Shown here: in pieces, positions 12,263-24,100 of the stretch | Layout of the letters: each line of letters begins with the position of its first letter | How positions within the stretch are numbered: position 1 is the stretch's first letter | Source: Zerene cesonia | Lineage: Eukaryota; Arthropoda; Insecta; Lepidoptera; Pieridae | Assembly (NCBI RefSeq): GCF_012273895.1 | Contig: NC_052130.1 | Span: 310,001-374,000, forward strand | DNA length: 64,000 nucleotides | Direction: 5' to 3' | Translations under genes and position numbers: made by a program | Notes under the pieces: model-generated | Seen by the model: only the letters and a program-made list of their open reading frames with translations | Told to the model about the DNA's origin: nothing | Database searches by the model: none

Positions 12263-13986
12263 AGTTGTAAAGTTCATTTATTTTTCTATCACAATTAAAT
12301 CCATTAATAAATATAACTTTAAGTGCAGTATGCAAAGAACAGTTTTATCCGATTCGATAAAAGTATCATGTCACATAAAGGCTGCAACGTTCATACGCGG
12401 TTAGTTAGTACTCGAGCTCACCATTGAGCTATCAAATTTCATTCAGATCCAATCGATCGTTTCTTGAATAACATACATACCTCAACTCGACCTACCTGAC
12501 AAACATTCCGGCTGTAGTATGGGTAGGAATTTTTATTTCATCAGCGGAATGTTATCTTTTCTTTAATGTAATGAAGGTAAAAACTCCGTAGTTTTCTCCG
12601 CAGTTAAATTCAAAAATACTTTACATAGTTCAGAAGTGTTAAAAATGTTCAGGTTCAGTGAACCAATGATATTATTGACATATGGTTGGTAGACGGAAAT
12701 AAATGGAGTGTTGTCGTTTTATCTCTTAAATACTAGGAAGAATTTTAATGGGAAAGCAAATGCCTTCGCTAGGCCCATGAACGAATTTGTTACTAGACAG
12801 CCGGAACATAGCCATTCCAATTTTGTATGTTCCTTGTTTCATAAACAACGCCTATTTTAATGAGACAGTCGTTGTTACCGTGTATTTATTTAATATACCG
12901 TAACGACGGTGTTAAGATACAGTGACGAGTGTTAATATAATATAACGCATTCATTTTAAATAAAAAGCTTGTCCTATAATGTGTCGGGACTTGTAGCTCG
13001 GTAATGAGACACGGGTGTTCAATTCGACGTTTATTGTAAGACTAACTCACTAGTAGTAACTTACATAACTACATATAACTTACATACTACAGTCATACTA
13101 CATCTATTGAAACATGATTCTTAAATAATCAAGCAAATTAAATTCAATAAGTTTTTATAGATATGTTCTAAATTAATTAATTATCATAAGGAAAAAACGA
13201 TGTGTCTGGTAAGCTGAAATAAGGTAAAAATAAAATAAAAGACATCTCATAACTAATAATACTTTATTAAACTTAAACACAAATAAGTCGATGGCACTAC
13301 AGGGTAACTTGTCAAGTGCTACTCGTAAAAGTGAACTCAATCCTTCATTTGACAAAAATTAACTTAAAATAATAAACATTTATTTCTCTGCGATTCACAG
13401 AACTCATAAAAGTGTTTGTGATTCTAAAAGCATAACTGTGATTATCAGTGTAAATATTTGTAAGACTTATTTAATTAATTTGCTTCCAAATATTTAAATT
13501 GAAAATCACCATTTTCAGTCATAAAAATACAAAATCATTCGAAAAATAGTTGTTAAAAATTACAACTACATAATAATATTATATCGTATATTATAACTTC
13601 AATGTATATAAGAGTATTCAGATCACAATATAAGTTTTTTGTATAATTATAATATTTCTTATAATAAGGCACAAAACATAAGCACTAAAGTGACAATAAG
13701 CTCATATACTTAAATCTAGGTATCCTAAATATCAAATCTCCATCCGTCATAAAAAAACTATATCCACCAATTTGAATTGACGGTTAATTTTATTATTAGG
13801 AAACACGTCAACTCTCGAATTGAGAAACTCCGGAACTACTTAACCAATAATGATCGAATTACTATTAATTTTGGTCCATCTGCCTACAATAGCGCACAAG
13901 ATATTTCGATGCGTTAGTGCAGGCACGCATTCAATTTAAAATGTAGTCAAAAAAAAGACCATTATCATCGGTATTCAGTTATGTCA

Positions 13987-14078
13987 ATAAATTATTTACT
14001 TTCTTTGTAAATCAGGATACATATTGTTAGAATTCTTATATATAAATTATTTACTTTCTTTGTAAATCAGGATATTTA
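13987..14078 (+). repeat. Two-copy tandem duplication
   Basis: 'aaattatttactttctttgt' followed by 'aaatcaggata' occurs at about 13988 and again at about 14045, a spacing of 57 bases with near identity over 30 bases. It lies in the intergenic region and has no coding potential. Confidence 0.7.
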
Positions 14079-14223
14079 TTTTCAGATAGGATTCTTTATA
14101 TTTTGAGCTACTTTAAGCAACAGCAGATTAAATTGATGATGCGACTCATCTATTGCTTAGGTATTGTGCAAATTAAACTTAGTGGCAAAAAACACTTTAG
14201 TTTATGTGTCGATTTGACATTGA

Positions 14224-14360
14224 ACACACTATATTTAACTACTTACTCTTGTAAAAAATTAAATATAGTGTGTACACTTTATCGTAGTAGACACAGTAGT
14301 ACATACATCGTGTACACACTATAACTGCTCGCTCTTGTATGAAGTTAGATATAGTGTTGT
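14224..14360. repeat. Two adjacent AT-rich hairpins with a shared loop motif
   Basis: The first hairpin pairs 'acacactatattta' with 'taaatatagtgtgt'. The second, just downstream, pairs 'acacactataact' loosely with 'agttagatatagtgt'. Both loops contain 'ctcttgta'. The arrangement resembles a small MITE or a duplicated stem-loop. Confidence 0.5.
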
Positions 14361-14975
14361 TATTAGTAAAAACGTCAAAGTTACTGTGGATGGTTGATTT
14401 TCAAGCAAAATGATCAATTCTGTATGAAAATTTGTGCAGGGATGAGTTAAAGCCTAGATTAGCACAAAGTCTCGAGATATATACTACACCTAAATACTTT
14501 ACCTAATTTCTCTCCAATCTTTCACAGGACATTCTTTCATACATTTTCTTTTAAACTATAATTTCAATTGACACAATTTTTTCCATTGACACAAGCATCG
14601 CCATCTCCTCATACCGAACATTTATGAAGCAAACAATTGACGGGTTTAAATCTGGATTTATTCAGACTTTTCAACCCAGACTAAATATCACTCACTATTT
14701 TCGATTTACTTTTTCAGCCCATAGAGTATAAATATTAAAAATATGGTAGTCATATGAAACACTGCTCCGAGTAACAAGACATCCTTTTCCCTTCGGCTAT
14801 TATTGTATAGAATTGATTAAATTATCAGAAAAACATTCCACTGTTGTGAACCACATTATTGTGGTGGGCGACAAAAGACACCTTTTCAATCCATCAACCT
14901 TAAAACATAAAAGTGTGTGGTGTGTTGCACCACAACTTCCACTATCTTCATCATCCCCACCATCAGCACCGTAGC

Positions 14976-15166
14976 TCAAGCCTCCCCATCGGCGATTACA
15001 CTGGGCCTGTGTCCCCTCCTCTTCCTCAGGGTGCCGAGTATTTGCAGCATCTCCTTGACAGCTTCCGGCTGGTGGTCGGCCGGTTTCTTCTCGACGGTTC
15101 GGTCGGTCGACTTGAGGTGGAACTTGCCGCCCTTTATCTGGTCCACTATCGCGTCTATTGCGCCGC
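14976..15166 (-). CDS. shtn1: shootin-1 last coding exon
   Basis: The acceptor is 'atttccag'. It encodes 'GGAIDAIVDQIKGGKFHLKS', which looks like the WH2-like stretch after the polyproline run, then 'AVKEMLQILGTLRKRRGHRP', and stops at TGA 14976. The protein ends shortly after this block, so the long C-terminal extension of mammalian shootin-1L is absent. Confidence 0.88.
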
Positions 15167-18100
15167 CTGGAAATCATTATTTTTATCTAAATATATATAT
15201 AACTCAAAGGTGACTGACTGACATAGTGATCTATCAGCGCACAGCCCGAACCACTGGACGGGTCGGGCTGAAATTTGGCATGCAGATAGATGTTATGACG
15301 TAGGCATCAGCCAAGATAGGATTTTGAAAAATTCTACCCCCAAGGGAATAAAATAGGGGATGAAAGTTTGTACCATACAATATGGCAATAAATTGCTATT
15401 TGAGATAACATTATTTTTACTGCAAGAATATCAGGCACTTGAAACTTTGAAATAATTTTTTGATAGAGATTGAGAATTATTGGAAAAGAGAAGGATATAT
15501 ACTGATATACCCTTCTCCTTTTTTCCACTGACAAAACTGAATAAAACTAACTACATGAAGAAAAAAAAATATTTTTTGGATTACATATACAATTACCCCC
15601 TTCTTGCGATAACGTCTGCAATTAGGATGATTTTAAGAACGTGTAAAATGCTTATCAAAATCGCAAACTCCTCTGTAACTTCTCAAAAACGCAATCCATA
15701 AATCATACAAAAAAAAAAAAAACGAAACCCGACGCCCACCTCCATTCTGCTTCGTCTTCTTCAGCGTGCCCGACTTGCTGGCGAGCAGCTTGGCCATGTC
15801 TCCTTCTGCGCTCCCCTCGAAGGCCACCGGAGCGGGCGGGGGAGGTGGCGGCGGCGGCGGCGGAGGGAGGCACGCGGGAGGCGCGGGGGNNNNNNNNNNN
15901 NNNNNNNNNNNNNNNNNNNNNNNNNNNNNNNNNNNNNNNNNNNNNNNNNNNNNNNNNNNNNNNNNNNNNNNNNNNNNNNNNNNNNNNNNNNNNGAGGGTG
16001 GTCGTGGTGGATCTGCGGACGGAAATTTTTCTATTATAGCTCTGTTTACTCTGTAGCTTTATAGACTTGACGCTACCTAACTTTCAGAACCGTAACAATA
16101 TATAATATTATTAAGGCTGGTTACCTTTTACCCCGGGTTGCCTGGCAGAGATCACTGTTAAGTGATAAGGCCGCCTAATTACTGTACTTTTATTGCATAT
16201 CTTAGTAAGTAAGTTTCCTTTATATATATCTATATTAAAGAGTTATAAATAATCATCTTAGTTAGATTTTATGATAAGTTTAGGTGTGGGATGCATCGTG
16301 GGCGAGTGATAAAAATGGGACCAGATATTTACAAGTTAATATTGGATGTAAAAAGTAGTAGCGTCTTTTGTCCCGTTCTCTTTTTGGTGTTTCTCCTTTG
16401 TATTCCACCAATTCATATTTACATTCCTTATGTTATCTTAATGAGATACTTTTTTCTCTGCTGAACTGACTGAACTGAATTAATACTATGTTGTATTTGG
16501 GTTTCCAGTGGACAGAAACTCTTTAAAAGATAAGTTTATTTATATTTTCAGTCATAAAAGCTCCCAGCTATCTATTTTATGAGCTATTTCACTGTTTTCA
16601 TTTAGAAAACCTAAAACTACCATATCCAGACTGAGCTTAACATTCAATATACTCACCGACAGCTTCCTTAACCTCCTGCTTCTTTCCTTCTCCCTTCCCC
16701 CCACTTTCAAAGTAGCTGATTCTAGACTTCAGTGTATTCCTAGGCTCACTCTTCAGTCTCTTCTCTAACTCCATCACTCTCCTCTCAGCTCTCTCCGCTC
16801 TCTCGACCGCTTTCTGCGCATCCTCCTCCGCCAGTCTTATCTTCTCTTCCCACAAGAGTATGTCTGTCTCTTCGTGTTTTTCTGATAGTTTCAACTGAAA
16901 ATGTAAAATTAGTGAGTTGGTTACTTCTTTCGATTCATGGATATAAGATTGAGATAAGATGAACTCCCCGAACGAAACACAGTAGCCTGTAGGCTCGGTT
17001 ACCTGCAGCAGCTCGAGCTGGTCGCGGTGTCGCGCGGCCTGGCTGTCGAGCGCGGCGCGCAGGCTGTCGAGCTCGGCGAGCAGCAGGCCGAGCCGCTCGT
17101 CGAGCTCGAGCTCGCCCATGAGCAGCGCGCTCTGGTGCGCGAGCACGGTGGCGCGCTTCTTGGCGTCGCGCGCTTCGTGCTTGTACCTGGCCATGAGAAC
17201 AAGCGCTCACATCTATTTGATTCATCACAACTCATACACCACCTGATGAGGTTCAGTCCAGATCCGAAAATTGCTTGGATTAATGCAAATGCAATAAACT
17301 CTGAACCAAAACAATTGCATGCATAAATGCCTAATGCCATACCTTCAGAAGAAGAAAAGTACCACTAGAAATGCAGTACGCAATACACACAAAGAGATGT
17401 CATATTAATGAAACACAAAAGTCACTCACTACTACTCACACTACTTTTTCTGCGGTAAATATCGATATTAGCCTGAAGTGCTATTACTTCTGATTTTTTT
17501 TTATGTGATAGTGGACAACTGTGCTGGTGGTTCGCCTGGATGGTAATTAAAAGGAAAGAATTGATGATTGGAAAGAAGGAATGGACTGGGAAGGGCGAGG
17601 AGAAAGAAATAGGCCACCGGCTCCCCCACTCACCGTACTAAACACAATAGCAAGTTATTATTTCACGCCGGTTTTCTGTGGGGGTGTGGTACTTCCCCGG
17701 TGCGAGCTGGCCCAATTCGCGCCGTGCTCGACTCCCACCTACAAATCTAATAACGGATTCGTCCAACTACTATACAATCACTTAATAATTATATCAAGTT
17801 AAAAAAATAACTAATAGCACGATTTACTATCGCTTAACGCCATAACGCCGTAAAACATACATTGAAAATTTGAACTAACAAACCAATGATTTAGACATAT
17901 ATAAACGAATCTATACTCCTCACTGGAACTCATTCTGAATGCAATGTTCTATTAATTTCTGGATTTTATTCACTCAAATATCGATACATACGTCTCAGCC
18001 ATTTGCCTGTCCTTGTCAGCATTCTCCTTCAGTGAAGTCACCTCTTCCATCAACAACTTGGACACCCGGTTGTGCCTCTCCAGCTGACGGCGCAAATCTT

Positions 18101-21100
18101 CCAACTCCTTCGCTTGTTGCACACATCTCTCCTTTTCTACTTCCAACTCCTGAAAATTCAATAATATCATTTTGTTATTTCGAAACTAACTGGTGCCCGC
18201 GACTTCGTTCGCGTCACTTTGGGCGTGAACAAACTGCTGGCTGCTGCTGAAACAACTGCTTACAATAAAATTATTATATATTTTGTTTCCCGAAACTCTG
18301 CAGATAAAAATGCTTGATTTTTATAAGTCACCAGAAAATACCCACAAGACTGAACAATGTTTCCTAAAACCCCCATTCCCATGCATGTTATAGTGTAGCT
18401 GGGCTCTTGGAGTTCCATATCAGATATTCCAGATCTTCAAATTTATACTCTGAGCACAAAGTGCTAATTTTTTTTTGGATTCGTGCTCTATTACTGTTTT
18501 TGAACCCCCTCCAATTGCATATATCCTCTTCCTTACCCTTCCCAGTCCTTTCCTTTATTCCTCTTCTCAATCCTTTCCTAATCCCTTCCCAATTTGCAGT
18601 CGGCAATCCATTTGAAGAGGCGTTAGGTCTGTAAGGGCGGTGGTAGCGCTTACCATCAGGCGACCCACCAGCTCCATTACCGACTGTGACATAAAAAAAA
18701 AACAATTTCCGTTAACAATGACCTGCGTGAGTTGCACGTTGAGTTCGTGAGCCTCGAACTCGTGCAGCTTGGCGGCGCCGGCCTCCGTCTGCAGCGCGGC
18801 GACCTGCTCCGACAGCTCGCTGACCGTGCGCTTCAGGAATTCCACTTCTTCGTTGCTGCTCGCCTCGGATGCTGGTGTGAGACAGAGGATCTTTAGAACT
18901 AGTCCTTTTATCATATGGTGGACAATATAGTGTTTTTGTTTGAGAAGAGTAATTGTACAAAATTAAATTTAAAATTACATTTAATACAAAAATAAATATA
19001 CAAATCATTAAAGATGATAAAGAATGATTGATCGTCTAAAAATAAAAAATTCAATTATTATTATTATATTCTTATTTTTTCTTTTCATGTATACTAATAG
19101 TTTTTACTGCAAAGTCAAAATTTGCAACTGACATCAACCCAATAAAATCATATTAACATTGATTATCTCATAGTTCACTTATAGTTTCCCAACATGCAAA
19201 CCAATTTCAACCGCAATCCTTGGACATTTAGGTCGCTTTTCGAGAAGCATATCATCTCACTCACAAGTATCATTCGCATCCGTGAGATCGATGTCGACGG
19301 TGGATGGCAGCGCGTGCAGCAACGCCGTGCTTCGCCTCTTCAACTGTTTATTCTGTTTGTACCATTCTCCCGCCTGTTGCATAACCCTGAAAATGATGAT
19401 GTTTTATATTATAGTAGCACAAGTATTGAATAACTTATTTATAAAATTATGAACTTTTTTCTAATTGTCATATAATTGGGGACTAAGTGTAAAAGTATGA
19501 TTTAAGCAGGTATAATATTCTATGGGAATTGATGATGTAAGTGAAAAAATGATTTTTTTACACTGAACATTAATTTTTTAATTATTTTGAATTATTCTAT
19601 CTGCTATATTTTACTTATAGAAACAAGAATTTCCTAAAATTATATTTGTATGGTAACTCGTAACAAACCAGCTAGTTAGGCACTACAACTAAGAAGAATC
19701 GGCGAATAAAAAAAATGATGCAAGTAACTAAGAAAACTGTCGTATTTTAAATAAGAAAAAACACAAAAAAACTTGCAAAAATTTTTGAAAAACAAAAAAC
19801 GCCCTACAAGAATGGTCGCCAACGTTACTGGGGAGAAAGGCACCACTCCAGATTCCTAAATGGAACCAAAAAACAACAATTTCCTATCTATACTAATATT
19901 ATAAGGCTGAACAGTTTGTTTGTTTATTTGGTTGGTGCTAATCTCAGGAACTACTGGACCGATTTGAAAAATTCCTTCAGTTTTAGATAGCTGAAATATC
20001 GAGGAAGGCTATAGACTATATAAGTACCACGGGCGAAGCCGTAGCGGACCGCTAGTAAAGATACAACGATGCATTATAAATACTCATACGAATGAATCAA
20101 TATGCAGACATCCTTTGAGTTCTTCGAATCACAAATAAAAACTTACATCCAGAATTTAATAAACGTGAAAATAACATCGTCATTTACGCAATGCGAACAC
20201 ATTATGTCACAAACACAAAACTGTGTCACGAATCGTCCACTATATGATCATCAAAAATCCATCACCCTAAATATATAAGTATTTAAACTGCACTATGATT
20301 TATAATTATATTCAGAACACATATTAACTTAAACATTATTATTACAAACTTGAACTGAATTTTTCAACAAATTTTTATATACATTTAGAAGATATTAAAC
20401 GATACAACACGTTTGTGAGAGAGTACTGGATAACATGTAATAGGCATAATATAGTGAAAATGTTAAAGAATTATCATATTTTTGGCATAACTTATCACGT
20501 TGCGTTAACCCACATATTCTTATGAGCTTTCTATGTGATATCTGGGCTTCGAAACTGATACGTCACTGAGCCAATTAATTACCGAATATATGTGTACTAG
20601 TTGTGTCCCGCAGTTTCACCTGCGAACGAAGTTATAGGCAAGAATTCACCGATTTCCACCCATTTAAAAAAAGTATCCTGTGCTTGAGGCTTGCACCTCT
20701 ATTTCCATTGTTTATTCCATTAACATTTGTTTAGCCATGAAAGCATTATCTACAGACAGATTCGCATATAGCATGGATGACTTGATTAATTGTAATAGTT
20801 AATTTATTTATATTTATGCTTTAGATACGAGAGAATTGTTTTTCTTTAATGCTATGAATACAGGGTTATCATATTTTCTTCATTTTCAGGTTATGCTTTT
20901 GAGTCTAGTTCTTTTCATACAGTACGTTTGACTTGCCTCCATAAATTTTACTTCCTTCTTTAAGCTTATGATAAAGCTAAACAACTCAAAGGATAATTGT
21001 TGGCGCGCGACTATTTTCAATTCCTACTAATATCACGAACGCGAAAGTTTGTAAGTATGAATGCCATCCATTCATGGATGGACGGACGGACGGATGGACG

Positions 21101-24100
21101 GATGGATGGATGTTTATTACTCTTTCACACGAAAATAGCTTATCATATCTGTATAAAATTTTCTTCACAAATAGATTATAGTCTGGATTAGCACATAGGC
21201 TGCCACCACCACGTCAACACGCGAGTGGCACCGCGGGTTATAGCTAGTTTAACTATAATTTGACCGTTTTGTGCGTGAAATTATTTGAAGCGCGTCTTTA
21301 ATTTATTACACTTTGGTGCAAGTAACAGCAAGTTGACTAAAACATTAACGAAAAAGTGTAAACGAAAGACCACTTACATATTGGCACCTTCTTATCTCGT
21401 ATAAAGCTTTACTCTGAATTAAGAACAGATCAGCTAACCGCTTATATCTCCCAGCGCTATGCATATGCATGCTTCCTCTAATTGAATGAATGTTAAATTA
21501 AATAATGACGTTAAATAATATAAATTATTCCAATCACACCCCGGTGTCCTCTTCGTAGAGGTTGTTAATACATTGAATCTTTTACGTCATTGCGTGTGTA
21601 GGAAATCATAAATATCACGGCAAAATAACAAAGTACATAAAACATTATGAGGAAATAAGCATAGGAAAATTTTTGACAATGAGTTCATTAGAAAAACGCA
21701 ACCCTCCCTCTAGCGGACAACTGTAGCGACATAACAACAACTGTGTACGTGATGTGTCGTAATTTTATATTAAAAATAATAAATCTGTAGTGATGATATA
21801 TATGAAATTTAAAACGTATTCCAACTTTANNNNNNNNNNNNNNNNNNNNNNNNNNNNNNAAAAAAAAAAAAAACAGAAAATCGAATCATCGAAACGTAAT
21901 AGGGAGGTAACTTATTAACATCGCGCATCATAGGCCTATATATATATTCTTTGAACAAGATGGTTCTCAGAGTCACATAAAATTACATCGCCCACGATGC
22001 CCTCCCACTTTAATTGTGGGTCTATTACATTCTTAATGCAATTTGTAACGTTGTTCCACTGCAATTAGTCTCCGATTAAAGGAGATTTATTTGTGGTCAT
22101 ATCGATTAGAAATAAAACTAAAATAAATAGTTGAGACAGTTATGATCTGCCCTATGTTTATGCCATTTTTCCACTGCAGGGATACAGGACTCCAATGAGA
22201 GCTTAGGCCGAATATAATACATATTCCTCAAGGTCAAGTGCGAATTTTTGGACATGTGATGTTTCCTTAAAATGCATCATTAATTCAGGGACAATTTACA
22301 AAATTCACCGTTTAATCTTCAATTTCGTAATAATTTTGATTGAAGTTGCAATAGTATTTTACTATCAGTTGCCTACGACTATTACAAAATTTACGTTTTT
22401 GAAGTCACTCCATAGAAGAAAGTGGTGGTTTTATAATAAGAAATCTATATTAAAATATTCTTACATTTTTTATTCCTTTAATTAGCGTAGGTGCAGGTGC
22501 ACACACGAAAACGCAAGGGTGCTAAAAGGGTTGCTATGGCAACTAAGGGAATACAAATAAAATTTTGCGCAAGACAAATTGTTTGTAAACAGTCACCATG
22601 GCAACGATAACCGTATCATAAGTCGACATTCGAAAATAAATTTATGAACATCCTACTAATATCATAAACGCAATAGTATGTAAGTGTGGACGGATGGATG
22701 TATGTATGGATGTTTTCTGCTCTTTCATGCGAAATATTAGCGTATCGTGAATCAGATTAGAATAGTTGAATTTTATAATATTTACACATTAGAGGAATCA
22801 TAGTATATGACAATATATCCTATATTGTCATATACTATGATTCCTCTTATTCAATACAATCTACAGTTTCACATATTTATTTATTTATTCATATTATATC
22901 AAAGTACATATTTTTTAGTACGACCTCAAGTTTTAGCTACCAAATATCAACCAAAATTATTCTATAGACAGCTTTGACTCGAAAGAGCACGTTCCGTAGA
23001 AAATTTCTGATAAATCAGACCTCGGCAAATAAAAAAAACATAAAAAAGTTAAGCCGGGCGGAGCGAGCACTTAGTTAATTATCTCTATCGATATATTACT
23101 TTTTATTGTATGTTAGTTTGTCACTGAAATCTTGCTAAACGACTGGACCGATTTTGATGGATTTTGTGTCTTAAGATGGATTGAAAGAACGGTTTATAGT
23201 AACATCGAACCGAGATAGAAGTTAGAAGAAACATCTCTCACTTGTGCATAACCCCCGCGTCGATCTCATGCTGGTTCTTCAGCTGCTGGTACTCCTGGAA
23301 CAGTTTCTCGGAGACCAGCCGCAGCCGGTTCAGCTCCCTCTCCCGGTCGCCAAGCTCGCTGTCCAGGTGGTTCCGCTCTTCGAGCAGGATATTGTATCGG
23401 CGTTGCAGGTCATCGTGCTCCCGTCGCGCTGGGGGGTGAATGGTCTTTTAGAATTATGTTCAGACTACTGAATAACTAATTACAAACATATATACAAAAA
23501 AAAACTAATTTAAATAATAAGTTTCATTGTGCCGAGTACGCTTCGGCACGAATTGGGCCAGCTCGCACCGGGGATGTACCACACCGCCACAGAAAACCGG
23601 CGTGAAATAGTGGCATGCCACTGTGTTTCGTACGGTGAGTGGGGGAGCCGGAGNNNNNNNNNNNNNNNNNNNNNNNNNNNNNNNNNNNNNNNNNNNNNNN
23701 NNNNNNNNNNNNNNNNNNNNNNNNNNNNNNNNNNNNNNNNNNNNNNNNNNNNNNNNNNNNNNNNNNNNNNNNNNNNNNNNNNNNNNNNNNNNNNNNNNNN
23801 NNNNNNNNNNNNNNNNNNNNNNNNNNNNNNNNNNNNNNNNNNNNNNNNNNNNNNNNNNNNNNNNNNNNNNNNNNNNNNNNNNNNNNNNNNNNNNNNNNNN
23901 NNNNNNNNNNNNNNNNNNNNNNNNNNNNNNNNNNNNNNNNNNNNNNNNNNNNNNNNNNNNNNNNNNNNNNNNNNNNNNNNNNNNNNNNNNNNNNNNNNNN
24001 NNNNNNNNNNNNNNNNNNNNNNNNNNNNNNNNNNNNNNNNNNNNNNNNNNNNNNNNNNNNNNNNNNNNNNNNNNNNNNNNNNNNNNNNNNNNNNNNNNNN

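Larger units (their letters stand above)
7713..14975. other. Convergent intergenic region between lqfR (+) and shootin-1 (-)
   Basis: It is AT-rich and contains no coding exon I can support. It holds the two 3' UTRs, a reversed tRNA-like SINE piece near 12225-12260, a 57-bp-period duplication at about 13987-14078 and a pair of AT-rich hairpins at 14224-14360. A TTTATT at 14657-14662 (AATAAA on the minus strand) is about 315 bases past the shootin-1 stop and is a candidate poly(A) signal. Confidence 0.6.
19387..23241 (-). other. shootin-1 intron 2, repeat-rich
   Basis: No coding exon is seen. It carries mobile-element remnants (19886-20056, 20598-20660, 21021-21250, 22165-22280, 22640-22790), a GGAC/GGAT microsatellite, a perfect palindrome at 22792-22848 and a 30-base gap at 21830-21859 followed by poly(A). 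Confidence 0.75.

Noticed and set aside
21074..21113. CRISPR-like or satellite array
   Set aside because: It is a plain GGAC/GGAT microsatellite inside a mobile element, with no spacers.
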